DNA of 64,000 nucleotides from Tabrizicola sp. TH137 (GCF_002855575.1 NZ_PKRQ01000003.1:1-64000); one strand, 5' to 3'; positions 1 to 9,108 are shown, counted from the first letter of the stretch. Notes: a model not told the origin generated them from the letters alone. A program made the numbers and translations.

Positions 1-232
1 CGGGTCTCCCCTAGTAGGCCGATATGCAAACAATCCAGACGCCGATGCGCCCAAACCGCCCACATATCCCTTCATAAAAACAGCAATGTCAAAGAGCGTT
101 CCAGACACAAAACAAGCCGCACGCTGCTACCAGCGTCGCTTCCCGCCTTGCCTCCAGAGTTTTTTCGCTGCGGCTTCTGCCGCAACTTCCGTCCCCGTCG
201 CACCGTCTTTCGGCGCCGCGTCGTCTTCGGTG
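1..232 (-). other. 5' leader of an rRNA operon (pre-16S), running off the left edge
   Basis: Read on the minus strand this stretch has a boxA-like antitermination sequence (GCTCTTTGACATTGC, positions 97-83), followed by the GGGATATGTGGGCGG-type sequence that I recognise from Rhodobacteraceae 16S leaders. A small hairpin (ACGCTG-CTAC-CAGCGT, 121-136) lies upstream of boxA. No 16S sequence is inside the window, so the gene should begin just left of base 1. No protein-coding frame here looks real. The assignment rests on recalled leader sequences, not on an alignment. Confidence 0.7.
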
Positions 233-238
233 AGCGGT

Positions 239-267
239 TATCTACGTATCTCGCCGGGGGGCCGCAA
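239..267 (-). promoter_or_regulatory. Probable rRNA operon promoter
   Basis: On the minus strand a -35 hexamer TTGCGG (267-262) is separated by 17 bp from TAGATA (244-239). The last base of the -10 is A instead of T, which is common for alphaproteobacterial stable-RNA promoters that depend on CarD. AT-rich sequence lies upstream (280-330). The tRNA-Ser promoter at 19916-19944 has the same layout. Confidence 0.55.
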
Positions 268-475
268 GAGGAAAATGACGGGAAGATGACGATTTTTTCG
301 GCAACCCAAGAAAACTTGGGGTTTGGACGGGGGCCGGGGCGCTTTTTCGCTTGGCCCCTTCCCCGCCTGCCCCGATGATTTCGCCTCCAGGTTGCCGGTG
401 AGCGCGAATCCGGCCCGAGTCAGCCGGAATGCACCTCCTGATTCATCCACAGGTTATCGCGCGGATGCCCGCGAT
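268..475. other. Intergenic: rRNA upstream region and 3' flank of the amidohydrolase gene
   Basis: This stretch holds a short hairpin with arms CCCAAG and CTTGGG and an AAAA loop near 306-324, a G/C-rich imperfect hairpin near 331-362, and the AT-rich patch upstream of the rRNA promoter. I see no convincing gene. Confidence 0.4.
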
Positions 476-2137
476 TCAGGCGAAACCCGGCCCTGCATGG
501 GTCACCCGTCCCCCCGCCACGGTCAGCGCGATTCCCATCCCGCCGATGCTCTCTGCCGCCGTCGCCTCGATATCGCCGTCCAGCAGCACCATATCCGCCG
601 CCATCCCCACCCGCAGCGTGCCTGTCACATCGTCCCAATGCCCGGCCCAGGCGCCCCCCGCCGTATAGGCATGCAGCGTCTCCATCAGGTTCAGCCGCTC
701 ATCCCCTGCCCCGTCATAAGGCACGCGCGTCAGCGCCGCCTGTATCCCCCGCAGCACCGAGACATCCGTCACCGGCCAGTCGCTGGCATAGGCCACCGGC
801 GCGCCGTGATCCTTCAGCGTCTTCCACAGATAGGCGTCGCGCCACCTTGCGCGGTCAAAGACCGTGTCCATCGTGGACATCGGGAAGTCCATCGCCCCCG
901 GCGGATGGGGCGGTTGCACGCTTGCCGTAATCCCCAGCGACCCCAGACGCGGCACATCCGCCCGGTCGATCAGCTCGATATGTTCGATCCGGTGGCGCAT
1001 GTCGCGCAATCCGTTGGCCCGCCCCGCCGCCTCATAGCCGTCGATGGTCTGGCGCACCGCCGCATCGCCGATGGCATGGACGGCGATCTGCAATCCCCGC
1101 CGGTCGATCTCGGTGCAGATGGCATTGAACCGCTCCGGCGGAAACAGCGGATCGGCCCGATGCCCCGGGTGACCGGGATAGTCGTTGAGCATATAGGCCG
1201 TCCGGCTGTCCACCACGCCATCCATGAACATCTTCACGAAACCCGACCGCACCCAATCGCCATCGAATTCCGCCGCCATGGCGCTGGCCCGGTCCAGTTC
1301 CGACATCTCCATATGCGGTTTCATGTGGAAGGGCACGCGCACCCGCGCCGTCAGCCGCCCCTGTTCCTCCAGCGCGGCCAGCAACGCGCAGGTATAGCGG
1401 TTGCCGTCCATGTTCACCATCGTGGTGATCCCATGCGCCGCGCAATGCGCCAGCCCCGCCACCACCTTCTCCAGATCGGCGGCAAAGGTCGCCGCATCCG
1501 GCCAGGGCTCCGGCTCGCCCCCCGTGGCGATGCCCAGTTGCAGATGCGCCTCGCCCCCCAGCGCCAGCACAGGACCGAAGGCCTCGAATTCCCGCAGCTC
1601 GCCCGTGGCCGTGCCATCCGGCGCCATCACCACCTCATGCCCATGCGGCATCTGCGCCCCGTGCAAGAGCCCCGCCTTCTGCAAGGCCAGCGTATTGGCC
1701 CAGACCGTATGATGATCCGGCGCCATCATCGCGATGGGCCGGTCCGCGATCACCCGGTCCAGATCATGCCGCGTCACCGGCGCGCCCAAAATCTCATAGG
1801 CCGCCCCCTGCGCCATCAGCAGCGCGCGGTCGGGGTTCTGCGCCGCATAGCCCAGAAACGCCGCCTTCAGCGCGTCAAAACCCATGACGCCGCCGATCTG
1901 CAACTGCACCAGCTCCGCCCCGCCCAGCACCAGATGCAGATGGCTCTCCACGAAACCCGGCAGCAGCGTCCGCCCCCCCGCATCCACCACCCGCGTCCGG
2001 GGCCCCGCCAGCGCCGCCACTTCCGCGCCGCCCACCGCCGCGATCCGGCCCGCCCGCACCGCCACGGCTTCTGCGAAAGGCCGCCCGGCATCCATCGTGA
2101 TGACCCGTGCATTCTTCACGATCAGATCAACGTCCAT
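476..2137 (-). CDS. YtcJ/NfdA-like metal-dependent amidohydrolase
   Basis: A 553-residue protein of the amidohydrolase superfamily, YtcJ-like branch (N-substituted formamide deformylase-like). The N-terminal beta-sandwich strand is followed by the metal-binding H66-x-H68 in FVESHLHL. Further metal and active-site segments are FMDGVVDSRTAY, AVHAIGDAAV, RIEHIEL and YASDWPVTD. It probably hydrolyses an amide or formamide bond in a small cytoplasmic substrate, but the substrate cannot be read from sequence. The start is the ATG that gives MDVDLIVKNA, the normal first strand of the family. An upstream extension to 2218 would run through an intergenic repeat element. It follows the agmatinase gene in the same direction, but a terminator-like element separates them. 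Confidence 0.88.
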   Translation of the reverse strand: MDVDLIVKNARVITMDAGRPFAEAVAVRAGRIAAVGGAEVAALAGPRTRVVDAGGRTLLPGFVESHLHLVLGGAELVQLQIGGVMGFDALKAAFLGYAAQNPDRALLMAQGAAYEILGAPVTRHDLDRVIADRPIAMMAPDHHTVWANTLALQKAGLLHGAQMPHGHEVVMAPDGTATGELREFEAFGPVLALGGEAHLQLGIATGGEPEPWPDAATFAADLEKVVAGLAHCAAHGITTMVNMDGNRYTCALLAALEEQGRLTARVRVPFHMKPHMEMSELDRASAMAAEFDGDWVRSGFVKMFMDGVVDSRTAYMLNDYPGHPGHRADPLFPPERFNAICTEIDRRGLQIAVHAIGDAAVRQTIDGYEAAGRANGLRDMRHRIEHIELIDRADVPRLGSLGITASVQPPHPPGAMDFPMSTMDTVFDRARWRDAYLWKTLKDHGAPVAYASDWPVTDVSVLRGIQAALTRVPYDGAGDERLNLMETLHAYTAGGAWAGHWDDVTGTLRVGMAADMVLLDGDIEATAAESIGGMGIALTVAGGRVTHAGPGFA

Positions 2138-2149
2138 CCCTGCCCCCAT

Positions 2150-2232
2150 CTTCATCTTGGTCAAAAATACTCTGGGGGGAGCGTCGCCGAAGGCGGCGCG
2201 GGGGGCAAGGCCCCCCATCTCCCGCCAGACAC
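2150..2232 (-). repeat. Dispersed terminator-like element, copy 1
   Basis: Lies directly after the agmatinase stop codon. In the gene direction it has G/C hairpins (GGGGGGC with GCCCCCC, then a C-run) followed by AGTATTTTTGACCAAGATG. The T-rich tail after a hairpin suggests Rho-independent termination. Related copies are at 9109, 14715, 17016 and 50251. Confidence 0.6.
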
Positions 2233-2234
2233 GC

Positions 2235-3206
2235 TCAGCCCCGCGCCGCCACCCGCTCCGCCATCACGCAGAGCAGTTCGAACATCAGCGAAATCCCCAG
2301 CCAGGCCGTCCCCCCCGACGGATCGAAAGGCGGGCTCACCTCCACAAGGTCCGCCCCCACCACATCGACACCCCGCAGACCCCGCACCACCTCCAGCGCA
2401 GCCCATGAATTCGGCCCGCCCACCTCCGGCGTCCCCGTCCCCGGCGCGAAGGTCGGATCGACGAAATCAATGTCATAGGTCACGTAAGTGGGCCCCGCCC
2501 CCACAATCTCGCGCGCCTCGGCCATCACATCCTCCACCCCCCGGCGGTGGAATTCGCCGATGGGGATGATGCGGATGCCGTTGGCCTCTGCGAAATCCCA
2601 ATCCTCCCGCCCATAGGCCGTGCCGCGAATGCCGATCAGCACATAGCGCTTCGGGTCCAGAAGCCCCTCCTCCACCGCCCGGCGGAAGGGCGTGCCATGG
2701 GTATAGCGCCCAGTCCCGAAATAGACGTCGTTCAGGTCGGTATGGCTGTCGAACTGGATCATCCCCACAGGCCGCGCCTTGGCCACCGCCCGCAGGATCG
2801 GCAGGGTGCAGAGATGATCCCCGCCCCCGGTCAGCGGCAACACCCCCGCCGCCGCCACCCGGTCATAGAAGGCCTCCATCCGCGCCAGCGAATCCATCAG
2901 GTCCCCCGGATTGGGCGGCACATCCCCCAGATCGGCACAGCGCGCCAATTCGAAGGGCGCCACCCAGGTCGCCCCGTTCTGCGCCCGGATCATGGTGGAC
3001 AGGTCGCGCAACTGCCGCGGCCCATGGCGGGGGCCGGGGCGGTTCGTCGTCCCGCCATCCCAGGGCGCCCCGATCAGCCCGATCTGCACCTCGGCCAGAC
3101 GCGGATCGTCCAGGCCCACATGCGGCAACCGCATGAAGGTGGGGATCCCCGCGAATCGCGGCAGGTCAAAGCCCGAGACCGGCGTGAAAAACCCCTGCTC
3201 CGCCAT
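2235..3206 (-). CDS. speB: Agmatinase/ureohydrolase family enzyme
   Basis: A 323-residue arginase-superfamily enzyme that hydrolyses a guanidino compound to urea and an amine; agmatine to putrescine is the most likely reaction. The binuclear manganese site is visible: GGGDH (H131), DSHTD (D153, H155, D157) and YDIDFVD (D245, D247). Length is normal for the family. The start giving MAEQGFFTP has GAAGGGG seven bases upstream. An alternative ATG at 3284 would add 26 residues of poor quality. Guanidinobutyrase is an alternative, since family members differ mainly in substrate loops. It may connect functionally to the guanidino locus at 22-30 kb, but it is not adjacent to it. Confidence 0.85.
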   Translation of the reverse strand: MAEQGFFTPVSGFDLPRFAGIPTFMRLPHVGLDDPRLAEVQIGLIGAPWDGGTTNRPGPRHGPRQLRDLSTMIRAQNGATWVAPFELARCADLGDVPPNPGDLMDSLARMEAFYDRVAAAGVLPLTGGGDHLCTLPILRAVAKARPVGMIQFDSHTDLNDVYFGTGRYTHGTPFRRAVEEGLLDPKRYVLIGIRGTAYGREDWDFAEANGIRIIPIGEFHRRGVEDVMAEAREIVGAGPTYVTYDIDFVDPTFAPGTGTPEVGGPNSWAALEVVRGLRGVDVVGADLVEVSPPFDPSGGTAWLGISLMFELLCVMAERVAARG

Positions 3207-3393
3207 GGCGACCCCTTCCCCGGACGTGATTCCCACCCCCATCCAATCGCCCCCGCGCCGGCTTGTCAGGTCCGGAACCGACATCCCCCTTCCCCGCCCT
3301 GCCGATTTCCCCGCCCCTTCCCCCCGCCCGACCCGACCCTCTTGACCTCCGCCCCCGCTTCCCCCCTTATCGACCCATCGCCCGGAGGACCGC

Positions 3394-3780
3394 ATGTTCA
3401 GCAAGACAGACCCGATCGCCCCGCAGCCCGCCCCCGCGCGCAGCCCCGCCTCCGGCGCGGCAACCAATGCCGGGAAATCCGTCCTCGCCTCCGATCTGCG
3501 GATCACTGGCGAAATCACCTCCTCCGGCGCGGTCGAAGTGTTCGGCGATATCGACGGCACCCTCTCGGCGCGCAATCTGCTCATCGGCGGCGAAGGCGCG
3601 GTCAAAGGCACGGTCAGCGCCGAAACGGTCGAGGTGAAGGGCAAGCTTGACGGTCGCGTCTCCACCCAGGCCTTCACCCTCCGCGCCACCGCGCAGGTAG
3701 AGGCGGATGTGAACTACACCTCCCTCGTCATCGAATCCGGCGCCCAGATCGAAGGCCGCTTCACCCGCCCGAAATCCTGA
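3394..3780 (+). CDS. Bactofilin (polymer-forming cytoskeletal protein)
   Basis: A 128-residue bactofilin (DUF583). A disordered Pro/Ala-rich N-terminus of about 30 residues is followed by the right-handed beta-helix with the regular pattern seen in SDLRITGEITSSGAVEVFGD, with repeating G-x-V/I-x-G turns to the C-terminus. Bactofilins polymerise without nucleotide and scaffold cell-wall synthesis or polar structures at the inner membrane. The start ATG is preceded by CCGGAGGAC at good spacing. It is transcribed away from the agmatinase gene, with a 187-bp divergent intergenic region. There is no M23 peptidase partner next door, unlike in many genomes. Confidence 0.92.
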   Translation: MFSKTDPIAPQPAPARSPASGAATNAGKSVLASDLRITGEITSSGAVEVFGDIDGTLSARNLLIGGEGAVKGTVSAETVEVKGKLDGRVSTQAFTLRATAQVEADVNYTSLVIESGAQIEGRFTRPKS

Positions 3781-3880
3781 TCCCGGCGCAGGTCTCGCAC
3801 AATCGCCTCCGACAGCGGCCCCCCTGCGGGGTCGTTTTGCTGTCGGCCGCACCCCTCCCGCAGGACTGCACCCTTTGGGA

Positions 3881-4771
3881 TCAGGCCGCGGCCCTCCCCC
3901 CGCCCTCCTTCGCGGGCCAGACCTCCAGCAGGCCGCACAGGATCACCAGCGCCCCCCCGACCATCTCGCTCCCCGACAGGCTCTCGCCCGCGAAGATCGC
4001 CGCCGTCACCGCGCCAAAGACCACCTCCGTCATCAGCAGGATGCCCACCCGCGCCGGATCAAGCCGCACCGTCGCCCACATCAGCGCGGCAATCGACAAC
4101 ACCCACCACAGCCCGCCCGTGAACAGGACATGGCCCGCAATGCTGGCCAGGTCGCCGCGCGCGATCTCCGGCAAGGGCTCCAGCAGCGGCGCCAGCAGAA
4201 GCGAAGTCACCGTCGCGCCGAAGGCAAAGAGAAAGGCCGAAGGCAGCGGCGTCACATCGGATTTCAGCCGCATCCCCGCCGTGGCAAAGGCCCAGATCAG
4301 CCCGCCGATGAAGGCCATCCACTCGCCCAGGTTCGACGGAACCGGCAGCCCGCCATCCCCGCCCAGCATGATGAACAGTCCCAGCAACCCCACCGCGATG
4401 GCCACCAGCCGCAGCCGCGGCACCTGCAACCGCAGCAGATAGCGCGCGATCAGCACGCTCCAGACCGGGCTGAAGAACCACAAAAGCACCACCAGCGCGA
4501 CCTTGCCGTAAAGAAAGCCGATGGAATACAGGGCGAAGGCCGCCCCCCCGAACATGATCGACACGATCCCCAGCGCATTCCTGCCGCGCAACGCGCCCTT
4601 GTCCGCGATGACGAAGGGCAACAGGAACAGCGCCGCCGCAAGGGTGATCGCCCCCGTGCCCCAGGCCCCGTCCAGCCCCAGATCGGCCAGCGCCCGCACC
4701 GGCACCCAATAGACGCCCCAGAAGATACCCGTCAGCAGCACGACCGCCGAGGCGAGAAAGGTGATGTTCAT
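3881..4771 (-). CDS. DMT-family (EamA) membrane transporter
   Basis: A 296-residue polytopic membrane protein with about ten predicted helices in two EamA repeats (roughly residues 5-135 and 150-285). It starts directly with a hydrophobic helix (MNITFLASAVVLLTGIFWGV). Family members export amino acids or small metabolites, or take up nucleotide sugars; nothing in the sequence fixes the substrate. It is convergent with bactofilin and lies 154 bp downstream of the thioesterase gene on the same strand. Confidence 0.85.
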   Translation of the reverse strand: MNITFLASAVVLLTGIFWGVYWVPVRALADLGLDGAWGTGAITLAAALFLLPFVIADKGALRGRNALGIVSIMFGGAAFALYSIGFLYGKVALVVLLWFFSPVWSVLIARYLLRLQVPRLRLVAIAVGLLGLFIMLGGDGGLPVPSNLGEWMAFIGGLIWAFATAGMRLKSDVTPLPSAFLFAFGATVTSLLLAPLLEPLPEIARGDLASIAGHVLFTGGLWWVLSIAALMWATVRLDPARVGILLMTEVVFGAVTAAIFAGESLSGSEMVGGALVILCGLLEVWPAKEGGGRAAA

Positions 4772-4925
4772 CGCACGCTCCGCCCTCTCCCGACCGTCCG
4801 GGCCGCCAACGATCCCGGCCCGCCCCCGGCCAGTCTATGCTCCCGGATCGGCCAGCGGTCCGCCGCCCGCCGACAGGACATGATCCCGTTGCGACAGCAG
4901 GCCGCCGCCGCAGCGCCCTCCCCCG

Positions 4926-5357
4926 TCACCCCGCCCCGCCCCCCGGCGGTATCGAATAGGTCATCGAGGCCCGCGCCACCGGCTCCGCCATCCCTTCGGA
5001 AAACAGCAGCGCATCCCCCACCGCCAGCACCCGGCCCAGCTTCAAAAGCCGCGCCTCCGCCCGCACATCCCGCCCCGCCGCGGGCTTGCGCATGAAATCC
5101 ATGCTCGCATTCGTCGTCACGGCCAGCGCCACGGGTCCCAACCGGCTCAGGATCGCCAGATACAGCGCCACATCCGCCAGCCCGAACATCGACGGCCCCG
5201 ACACCGTCCCCCCCGGCCGCAGATGCCGCTCCGCCACCTTCAACCGCAGCGTCACGCCGCCCGCATCGGCCCGGTCCACCGCGAAATCCGCCGCCACCTG
5301 CCCGAAATCCCGGATGAGGAAGGCCGTCAAGGCCTCGCGGTCCATCTTCAGGTCCAT
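4926..5357 (-). CDS. PaaI-type hotdog-fold thioesterase
   Basis: A 143-residue single hotdog domain. The segment GGTVSGPSMFGLADVALYLA matches the PaaI/YbgC family helix that carries the active site. These enzymes hydrolyse acyl-CoA thioesters in the cytoplasm. The start at MDLKMDRE is chosen because the two nearby ATGs (5357, 5345) fit the family length; upstream in-frame sequence is antisense to the enoyl-CoA hydratase gene. The gene is divergent from that hydratase with only 58 bp between starts, so a shared promoter region and a common acyl-CoA role are likely. Confidence 0.82.
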   Translation of the reverse strand: MDLKMDREALTAFLIRDFGQVAADFAVDRADAGGVTLRLKVAERHLRPGGTVSGPSMFGLADVALYLAILSRLGPVALAVTTNASMDFMRKPAAGRDVRAEARLLKLGRVLAVGDALLFSEGMAEPVARASMTYSIPPGGGAG

Positions 5358-5415
5358 GCGCTTCCCTCTTCCCGTTCCTGCCCCTATCGTCTGGCAAAGC
5401 CAAAGGGGGGATGCA

Positions 5416-6204
5416 ATGACCGATGATCTGATCCAGCGCGAAGATGCAGGCGGCATCGCCACGATCACCCTCAATTCCCCCCACAGCCTGAACGCCCTCT
5501 CCGTCGCGATGCTCGCCCGGCTGACAGCGGAACTGGACCGCCTCGCCGCCGACCGCGCCACCCGCGTCGTCATCCTGCGCGGGGCGGGCCGCGCCTTCTG
5601 CGCCGGCCATGACCTGAAGGAAATGCAGGCCGCCCGCGAAACACCCGACCGCGGCGCCGCCTTCTTCCGCCAGCTCTTCGAGGATTGCGCCGCCATGATG
5701 CAGCGCCTCCCCCTCCTGCCCCAGCCCGTCATCGCCCAGGTCCATGGCATCGCCACCGCCGCCGGTTGCCAGCTTGCCGCCTCCTGCGACATGGTCGTCG
5801 CCGCCGAAGATGCCCGCTTCGGCGTGAACGGGGTGAATATCGGCCTCTTCTGCTCCACCCCCATGGTGGCGCTCACCCGCAAGGTTCCCCCCGCCGTGGC
5901 CTTCGAGATGCTCACCACGGGCGAATTCCTCCCCGCCCCCCGCGCCCGCGAGGTGGGGCTGGTGAACCGCACCGCCCCCGCAGCCGACCTTTCCGCCACG
6001 ACGCGCGCCCTGGCCGAGACGCTCTCGGCCAAGCTCACCGCCGCCGTGAAGATCGGCAAGCGCAGCTTCTACGATCAGATGGGCCTGCCGCTGGATCAGG
6101 CCTATGCCCTCACCGGGGCCGCGATGGTGGAAAACATGCTCTGGCGCGACACCGATGAAGGCATCCGCGCCTTTCTGGAAAAGCGCAAACCCGACTGGGC
6201 CTGA
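5416..6204 (+). CDS. Enoyl-CoA hydratase/isomerase family protein
   Basis: A 262-residue crotonase-fold protein, closest in feel to the ECHDC3 group. The oxyanion-hole segments are visible as AGHDLKEM and HGIATAAGCQLAASCD. In that second segment the first catalytic glutamate of classical enoyl-CoA hydratases is not evident, so hydratase activity is uncertain and another crotonase reaction is possible. The ATG at 5416 has AAAGGGGGG upstream and sits inside a good context. It is divergent from the thioesterase gene. Downstream are two perfect hairpins that likely end transcription. Confidence 0.87.
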   Translation: MTDDLIQREDAGGIATITLNSPHSLNALSVAMLARLTAELDRLAADRATRVVILRGAGRAFCAGHDLKEMQAARETPDRGAAFFRQLFEDCAAMMQRLPLLPQPVIAQVHGIATAAGCQLAASCDMVVAAEDARFGVNGVNIGLFCSTPMVALTRKVPPAVAFEMLTTGEFLPAPRAREVGLVNRTAPAADLSATTRALAETLSAKLTAAVKIGKRSFYDQMGLPLDQAYALTGAAMVENMLWRDTDEGIRAFLEKRKPDWA

Positions 6205-6210
6205 GGCCGA

Positions 6211-6272
6211 GGATGGGCGAAACCGCCCATCCTACCCGCCATGCCGCGTAGGATGGGCCATTCGGCCCATCC
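6211..6272. repeat. Two related perfect hairpins between convergent genes
   Basis: Hairpin A (6211-6232) is GGATGGGCG-AAAC-CGCCCATCC; hairpin B (6251-6272) is GGATGGGCC-ATTC-GGCCCATCC. Both have 9-bp perfect stems and 4-nt loops, and the second carries GTA in front. They resemble the GTAGGGCGGGG hairpins at 10797-10858 and probably act as bidirectional terminators or REP-like elements. Confidence 0.7.
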
Positions 6273-6302
6273 GCGCCGGAAGAGTCCTTGCCAGCGCGTT
6301 AC

Positions 6303-6360
6303 CCCGCCGCGCGTGGCCACAGTTTGCGGCACAGAATGCGGCACAGCCTGCGGCACCGCC
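6303..6360. repeat. Dispersed GGCCACAG-TGCGGCACAG element, copy 1
   Basis: The sequence contains GCGTGGCCACAGTTTGCGGC followed by two further degenerate 12-base units of the form TGCGGCACAGAA. Copies 2 and 3 lie at 48473-48530 and 51952-52010. All three are intergenic. Confidence 0.65.
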
Positions 6361-6376
6361 ACAGCGCCATCCCTGC

Positions 6377-7849
6377 TCACAGATCGTAGATCGCCGCGAA
6401 CTTCTCTTCGATATAGTCCAGGAGCGGCCCCTCCGTCGGCTCAAAGCCGCAGGCCGCGGCGATCGTCGCCCGCGGTTCCCGCAACCCCCCGTGGCGCTGG
6501 AGTTTTTCCCGCAACCACCCGGTCGCCGGCGCGGCGTCGCCCCGCGCCAGATGCGCGTCAAGATCGGGAATGTCGGCACGCAGCGCGCGGTGCAGGCAGC
6601 CCGCATAAACATTGCCCAGGCTATAGGTCGGAAAATATCCGAACAGTCCCGCCGACCAATGCACATCCTGCAACATCCCATGCGACGGCCGATCCACCGC
6701 CACCCCGAAATCGGCGGCGAACCGGTCGTTCCACGCCGCCTCCAGATCACCCACCGCCAGGTCGCCCCGGATCAGCGCCCGCTCCAGATCGAAACGCATC
6801 ATCACATGCAGGTTGTAATGCACCTCATCGGCCTCGGTCCGGATGAAGCCCGGCTGCACCCGGTTCACCGCCGCGTGGAAATCGTCTGCCGACGTGATCC
6901 CGAATTCCCCGAACCGCTCCCGCATCTGCCCGAACATCCAGCCGGTAAAGGCCCGGCTGCGGCCAAGCTGGTTTTCATAGATGCGGCTCTGGCTCTCATG
7001 CACACCCATAGAAACGCCCGATCCCAACGGCGTCAGGCGATAATCCTGATCTATGCCAAGCTCATAGCAGGCATGACCCACCTCATGGATGGTCGAGTAG
7101 AAACAGTTGAACGGGTCCGTCTCCGCCACCCGCGTCGTGATCCGCGCATCATTGCCCGACCCCGACGAAAACGGATGCACCGCCAGATCCAGCCGCCCTC
7201 GCTCCCAGTCATAGCCAAAGGCCGTGGCCAGATCGCGGGCAAAGCGCATCTGCGCCTCTGCGCAGAAATTCCCTGATATACCAACGGGTTGCCGCTCGGC
7301 CCCCAGAACCTTCCCGCGCAGCGCCACCAGCCGGGGCCGCATCCGGTCGAACATCGCGCCGATGCTTTCCGCCGTCGCGCCCGGTTCGTAATCGTCAATC
7401 AGCGCATCGTAAGCATCGCCCCCCTGCGCAAGGGCGGCACCCTCTTCCTGCCGCAGGCGGATCACCTCCGCCAGCACCGGCAGAAACCCCGGCACATCCT
7501 CCCGCGCCCGCGCCTCGGCCCAGATGCCCTGCGCCATGGACGTCACCCGCGCGATCTCCTGCGCCAGCCGCGCCGGCACCTTCGTCGCCCGCGCATAACT
7601 CCGCGCAATCAAACGGATTTGCGCCGCTGCCACCGCATCCGCAGGCACCGCCGCCGCCAGCCAGTCGGCAATCCGCGGATCGGTGCGCCGCGCATGCAAC
7701 ACCCCCTCCATCGCGGCCATCTCCTCCGACCGCTGCTCCGCCGCGCCGCGCGGCATCACCGTCTCCTGGTCCCAGCCCAGCCGCCCCGCCACCTGCGCCA
7801 GCGCCTCGGTCTCGCGCTGGAACGCCATCAGATCGTCATAGGCCGTCAT
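6377..7849 (-). CDS. M32-family metallocarboxypeptidase (Taq-type)
   Basis: A 490-residue cytoplasmic zinc or cobalt carboxypeptidase, usual length for M32 enzymes, removing C-terminal residues from peptides. The HExxH zinc site is H255-E256-V-G-H259 in IHEVGHACYE, with the family DPFNCFYSTIHE context just before it. The start (MTAYDDLMAFQRETEAL) overlaps the stop of the haem A synthase gene by 4 bp (ATGA), so translation is coupled to ctaA although the functions are unrelated. An upstream in-frame extension was rejected because it would run through ctaA codons. The stop is close to dispersed element copy 1. Confidence 0.92.
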   Translation of the reverse strand: MTAYDDLMAFQRETEALAQVAGRLGWDQETVMPRGAAEQRSEEMAAMEGVLHARRTDPRIADWLAAAVPADAVAAAQIRLIARSYARATKVPARLAQEIARVTSMAQGIWAEARAREDVPGFLPVLAEVIRLRQEEGAALAQGGDAYDALIDDYEPGATAESIGAMFDRMRPRLVALRGKVLGAERQPVGISGNFCAEAQMRFARDLATAFGYDWERGRLDLAVHPFSSGSGNDARITTRVAETDPFNCFYSTIHEVGHACYELGIDQDYRLTPLGSGVSMGVHESQSRIYENQLGRSRAFTGWMFGQMRERFGEFGITSADDFHAAVNRVQPGFIRTEADEVHYNLHVMMRFDLERALIRGDLAVGDLEAAWNDRFAADFGVAVDRPSHGMLQDVHWSAGLFGYFPTYSLGNVYAGCLHRALRADIPDLDAHLARGDAAPATGWLREKLQRHGGLREPRATIAAACGFEPTEGPLLDYIEEKFAAIYDL

Positions 7850-9015
7850 GCCGTCCCCTCCCGGATGGATCCCGCAACGGGATAGCCCGCCAGATGCCGC
7901 GCCCGCAGGATCAGCACCCACAGGATCACCGCCCCGATCTGATGGGTGATCGCCACATGCACGTGCGCCGCCGTCAGCACCGCCGCCACGCCCAGCACCA
8001 TCTGCGCCACCATCATCGCCATCACGCCATGAAACGCCGCCCGCGTCGCCCCATGCGCCGACTTCCGCCCCCGCAGCCAGACAACCACCGCAAAGACGAA
8101 CAGAAGATAGCCGCTCATCCGGTGCATGAACTGCACAAGCCCCGGATTTTCAAAGAAAGCATGCCAGACCGGCAGGCTCCCCCCGGCCCCGTCCGGCACA
8201 TAGAAGGCATCCGCCGGGAAGAACTGCCCGTTCATCAAGGGCCAGGTCGGGAAGGCCCGCCCCGCATCAATCCCCGCCACCAGCGCCCCCAGCAGGATTT
8301 GCAGGAAGGCAAAATGCATCAGGCCCGTGGACATGGAGAAAAGCTTCGCCTCCCGCCCCCGCCGCGCCTGCATCAACTCCGCCTCAGACCGCCCCAGCAG
8401 GAAGACATACCAGGCAATCAGGCCAAGGATGACGAAGGCCAGGCCCAGATGCGTCGCCAGACGATAGGATTTCACATCCAGCATCGTCCCCGTCAGGCCC
8501 GAAGACACCATCCACCAGCCGATTGCCCCCTGAAGGCCCCCCAGCACGCCCAGCCCCAGCAGCCGCCCGGTCCAGCCCGGCGGGATCTGCCGCGCGACCA
8601 GAAAGCCCAGGAAACCCACCGCCCAGACCAGCCCGATCACCCGGCCCATCTGCCGATGGCCCCATTCCCACCAATAGATGACCTTGAACTCCTCAAGGCT
8701 CATCCCCTTGTTCTGCAACTGATATTCCGGGATGGCGCGATACTTCTCGAACTCCGCCTCCCAGGTCGCCTGATCCAGCGGCGGGATCGCCCCGGTCACC
8801 GGCCGCCATTCCACGATGGACAGCCCCGAATCCGTCAGCCGCGTCATGCCGCCCACGGCGATCATCGTCGCCACCAGCAGGAAAAGAGAGATCAGCCACA
8901 GCCTGATACCCCGCCGCGCCCCCTGCGCCTTGGCGGCGATCATGCCCCCCTGCGGCGGCGGGGCGGATGCCACCCCCTGCCCCACCTCTTCAAAGATGCT
9001 GCGCTTGCCTGCCAT
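7846..9015 (-). CDS. ctaA: Haem A synthase
   Basis: A 389-residue inner-membrane protein with about eight helices in two four-helix halves. It oxidises the C8 methyl of haem O to make haem A for cytochrome c oxidase. Typical segments are GGMTRLTDSGLSIVEWRPVTG near the first helix, WWEWGHRQMGRVIGL and FMHRMSGYLLF, which supply haem-ligand histidines. The start at MAGKRSIFEE is preceded by GGGAGACG; an ATG 13 codons upstream lacks as good a site. First gene of a two-gene unit with the M32 peptidase. Confidence 0.93.
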   Translation of the reverse strand: MAGKRSIFEEVGQGVASAPPPQGGMIAAKAQGARRGIRLWLISLFLLVATMIAVGGMTRLTDSGLSIVEWRPVTGAIPPLDQATWEAEFEKYRAIPEYQLQNKGMSLEEFKVIYWWEWGHRQMGRVIGLVWAVGFLGFLVARQIPPGWTGRLLGLGVLGGLQGAIGWWMVSSGLTGTMLDVKSYRLATHLGLAFVILGLIAWYVFLLGRSEAELMQARRGREAKLFSMSTGLMHFAFLQILLGALVAGIDAGRAFPTWPLMNGQFFPADAFYVPDGAGGSLPVWHAFFENPGLVQFMHRMSGYLLFVFAVVVWLRGRKSAHGATRAAFHGVMAMMVAQMVLGVAAVLTAAHVHVAITHQIGAVILWVLILRARHLAGYPVAGSIREGTA

Positions 9016-9108
9016 CTCGCCGTCTCCCTCATTCGGCGCGGAGGGTATGCCCACCCCCCGCCCCCTTCAAGGGGCTGCGGCGAACTGCGCCTCTCTTCTC
9101 GTCCCCGG

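Noticed and set aside
323-2569. Long plus-strand open frame opposite the amidohydrolase gene
   Set aside because: Arg/Pro/His-rich composition typical of the antisense of GC-rich genes, no ribosome site, and it fully overlaps a well-supported gene.
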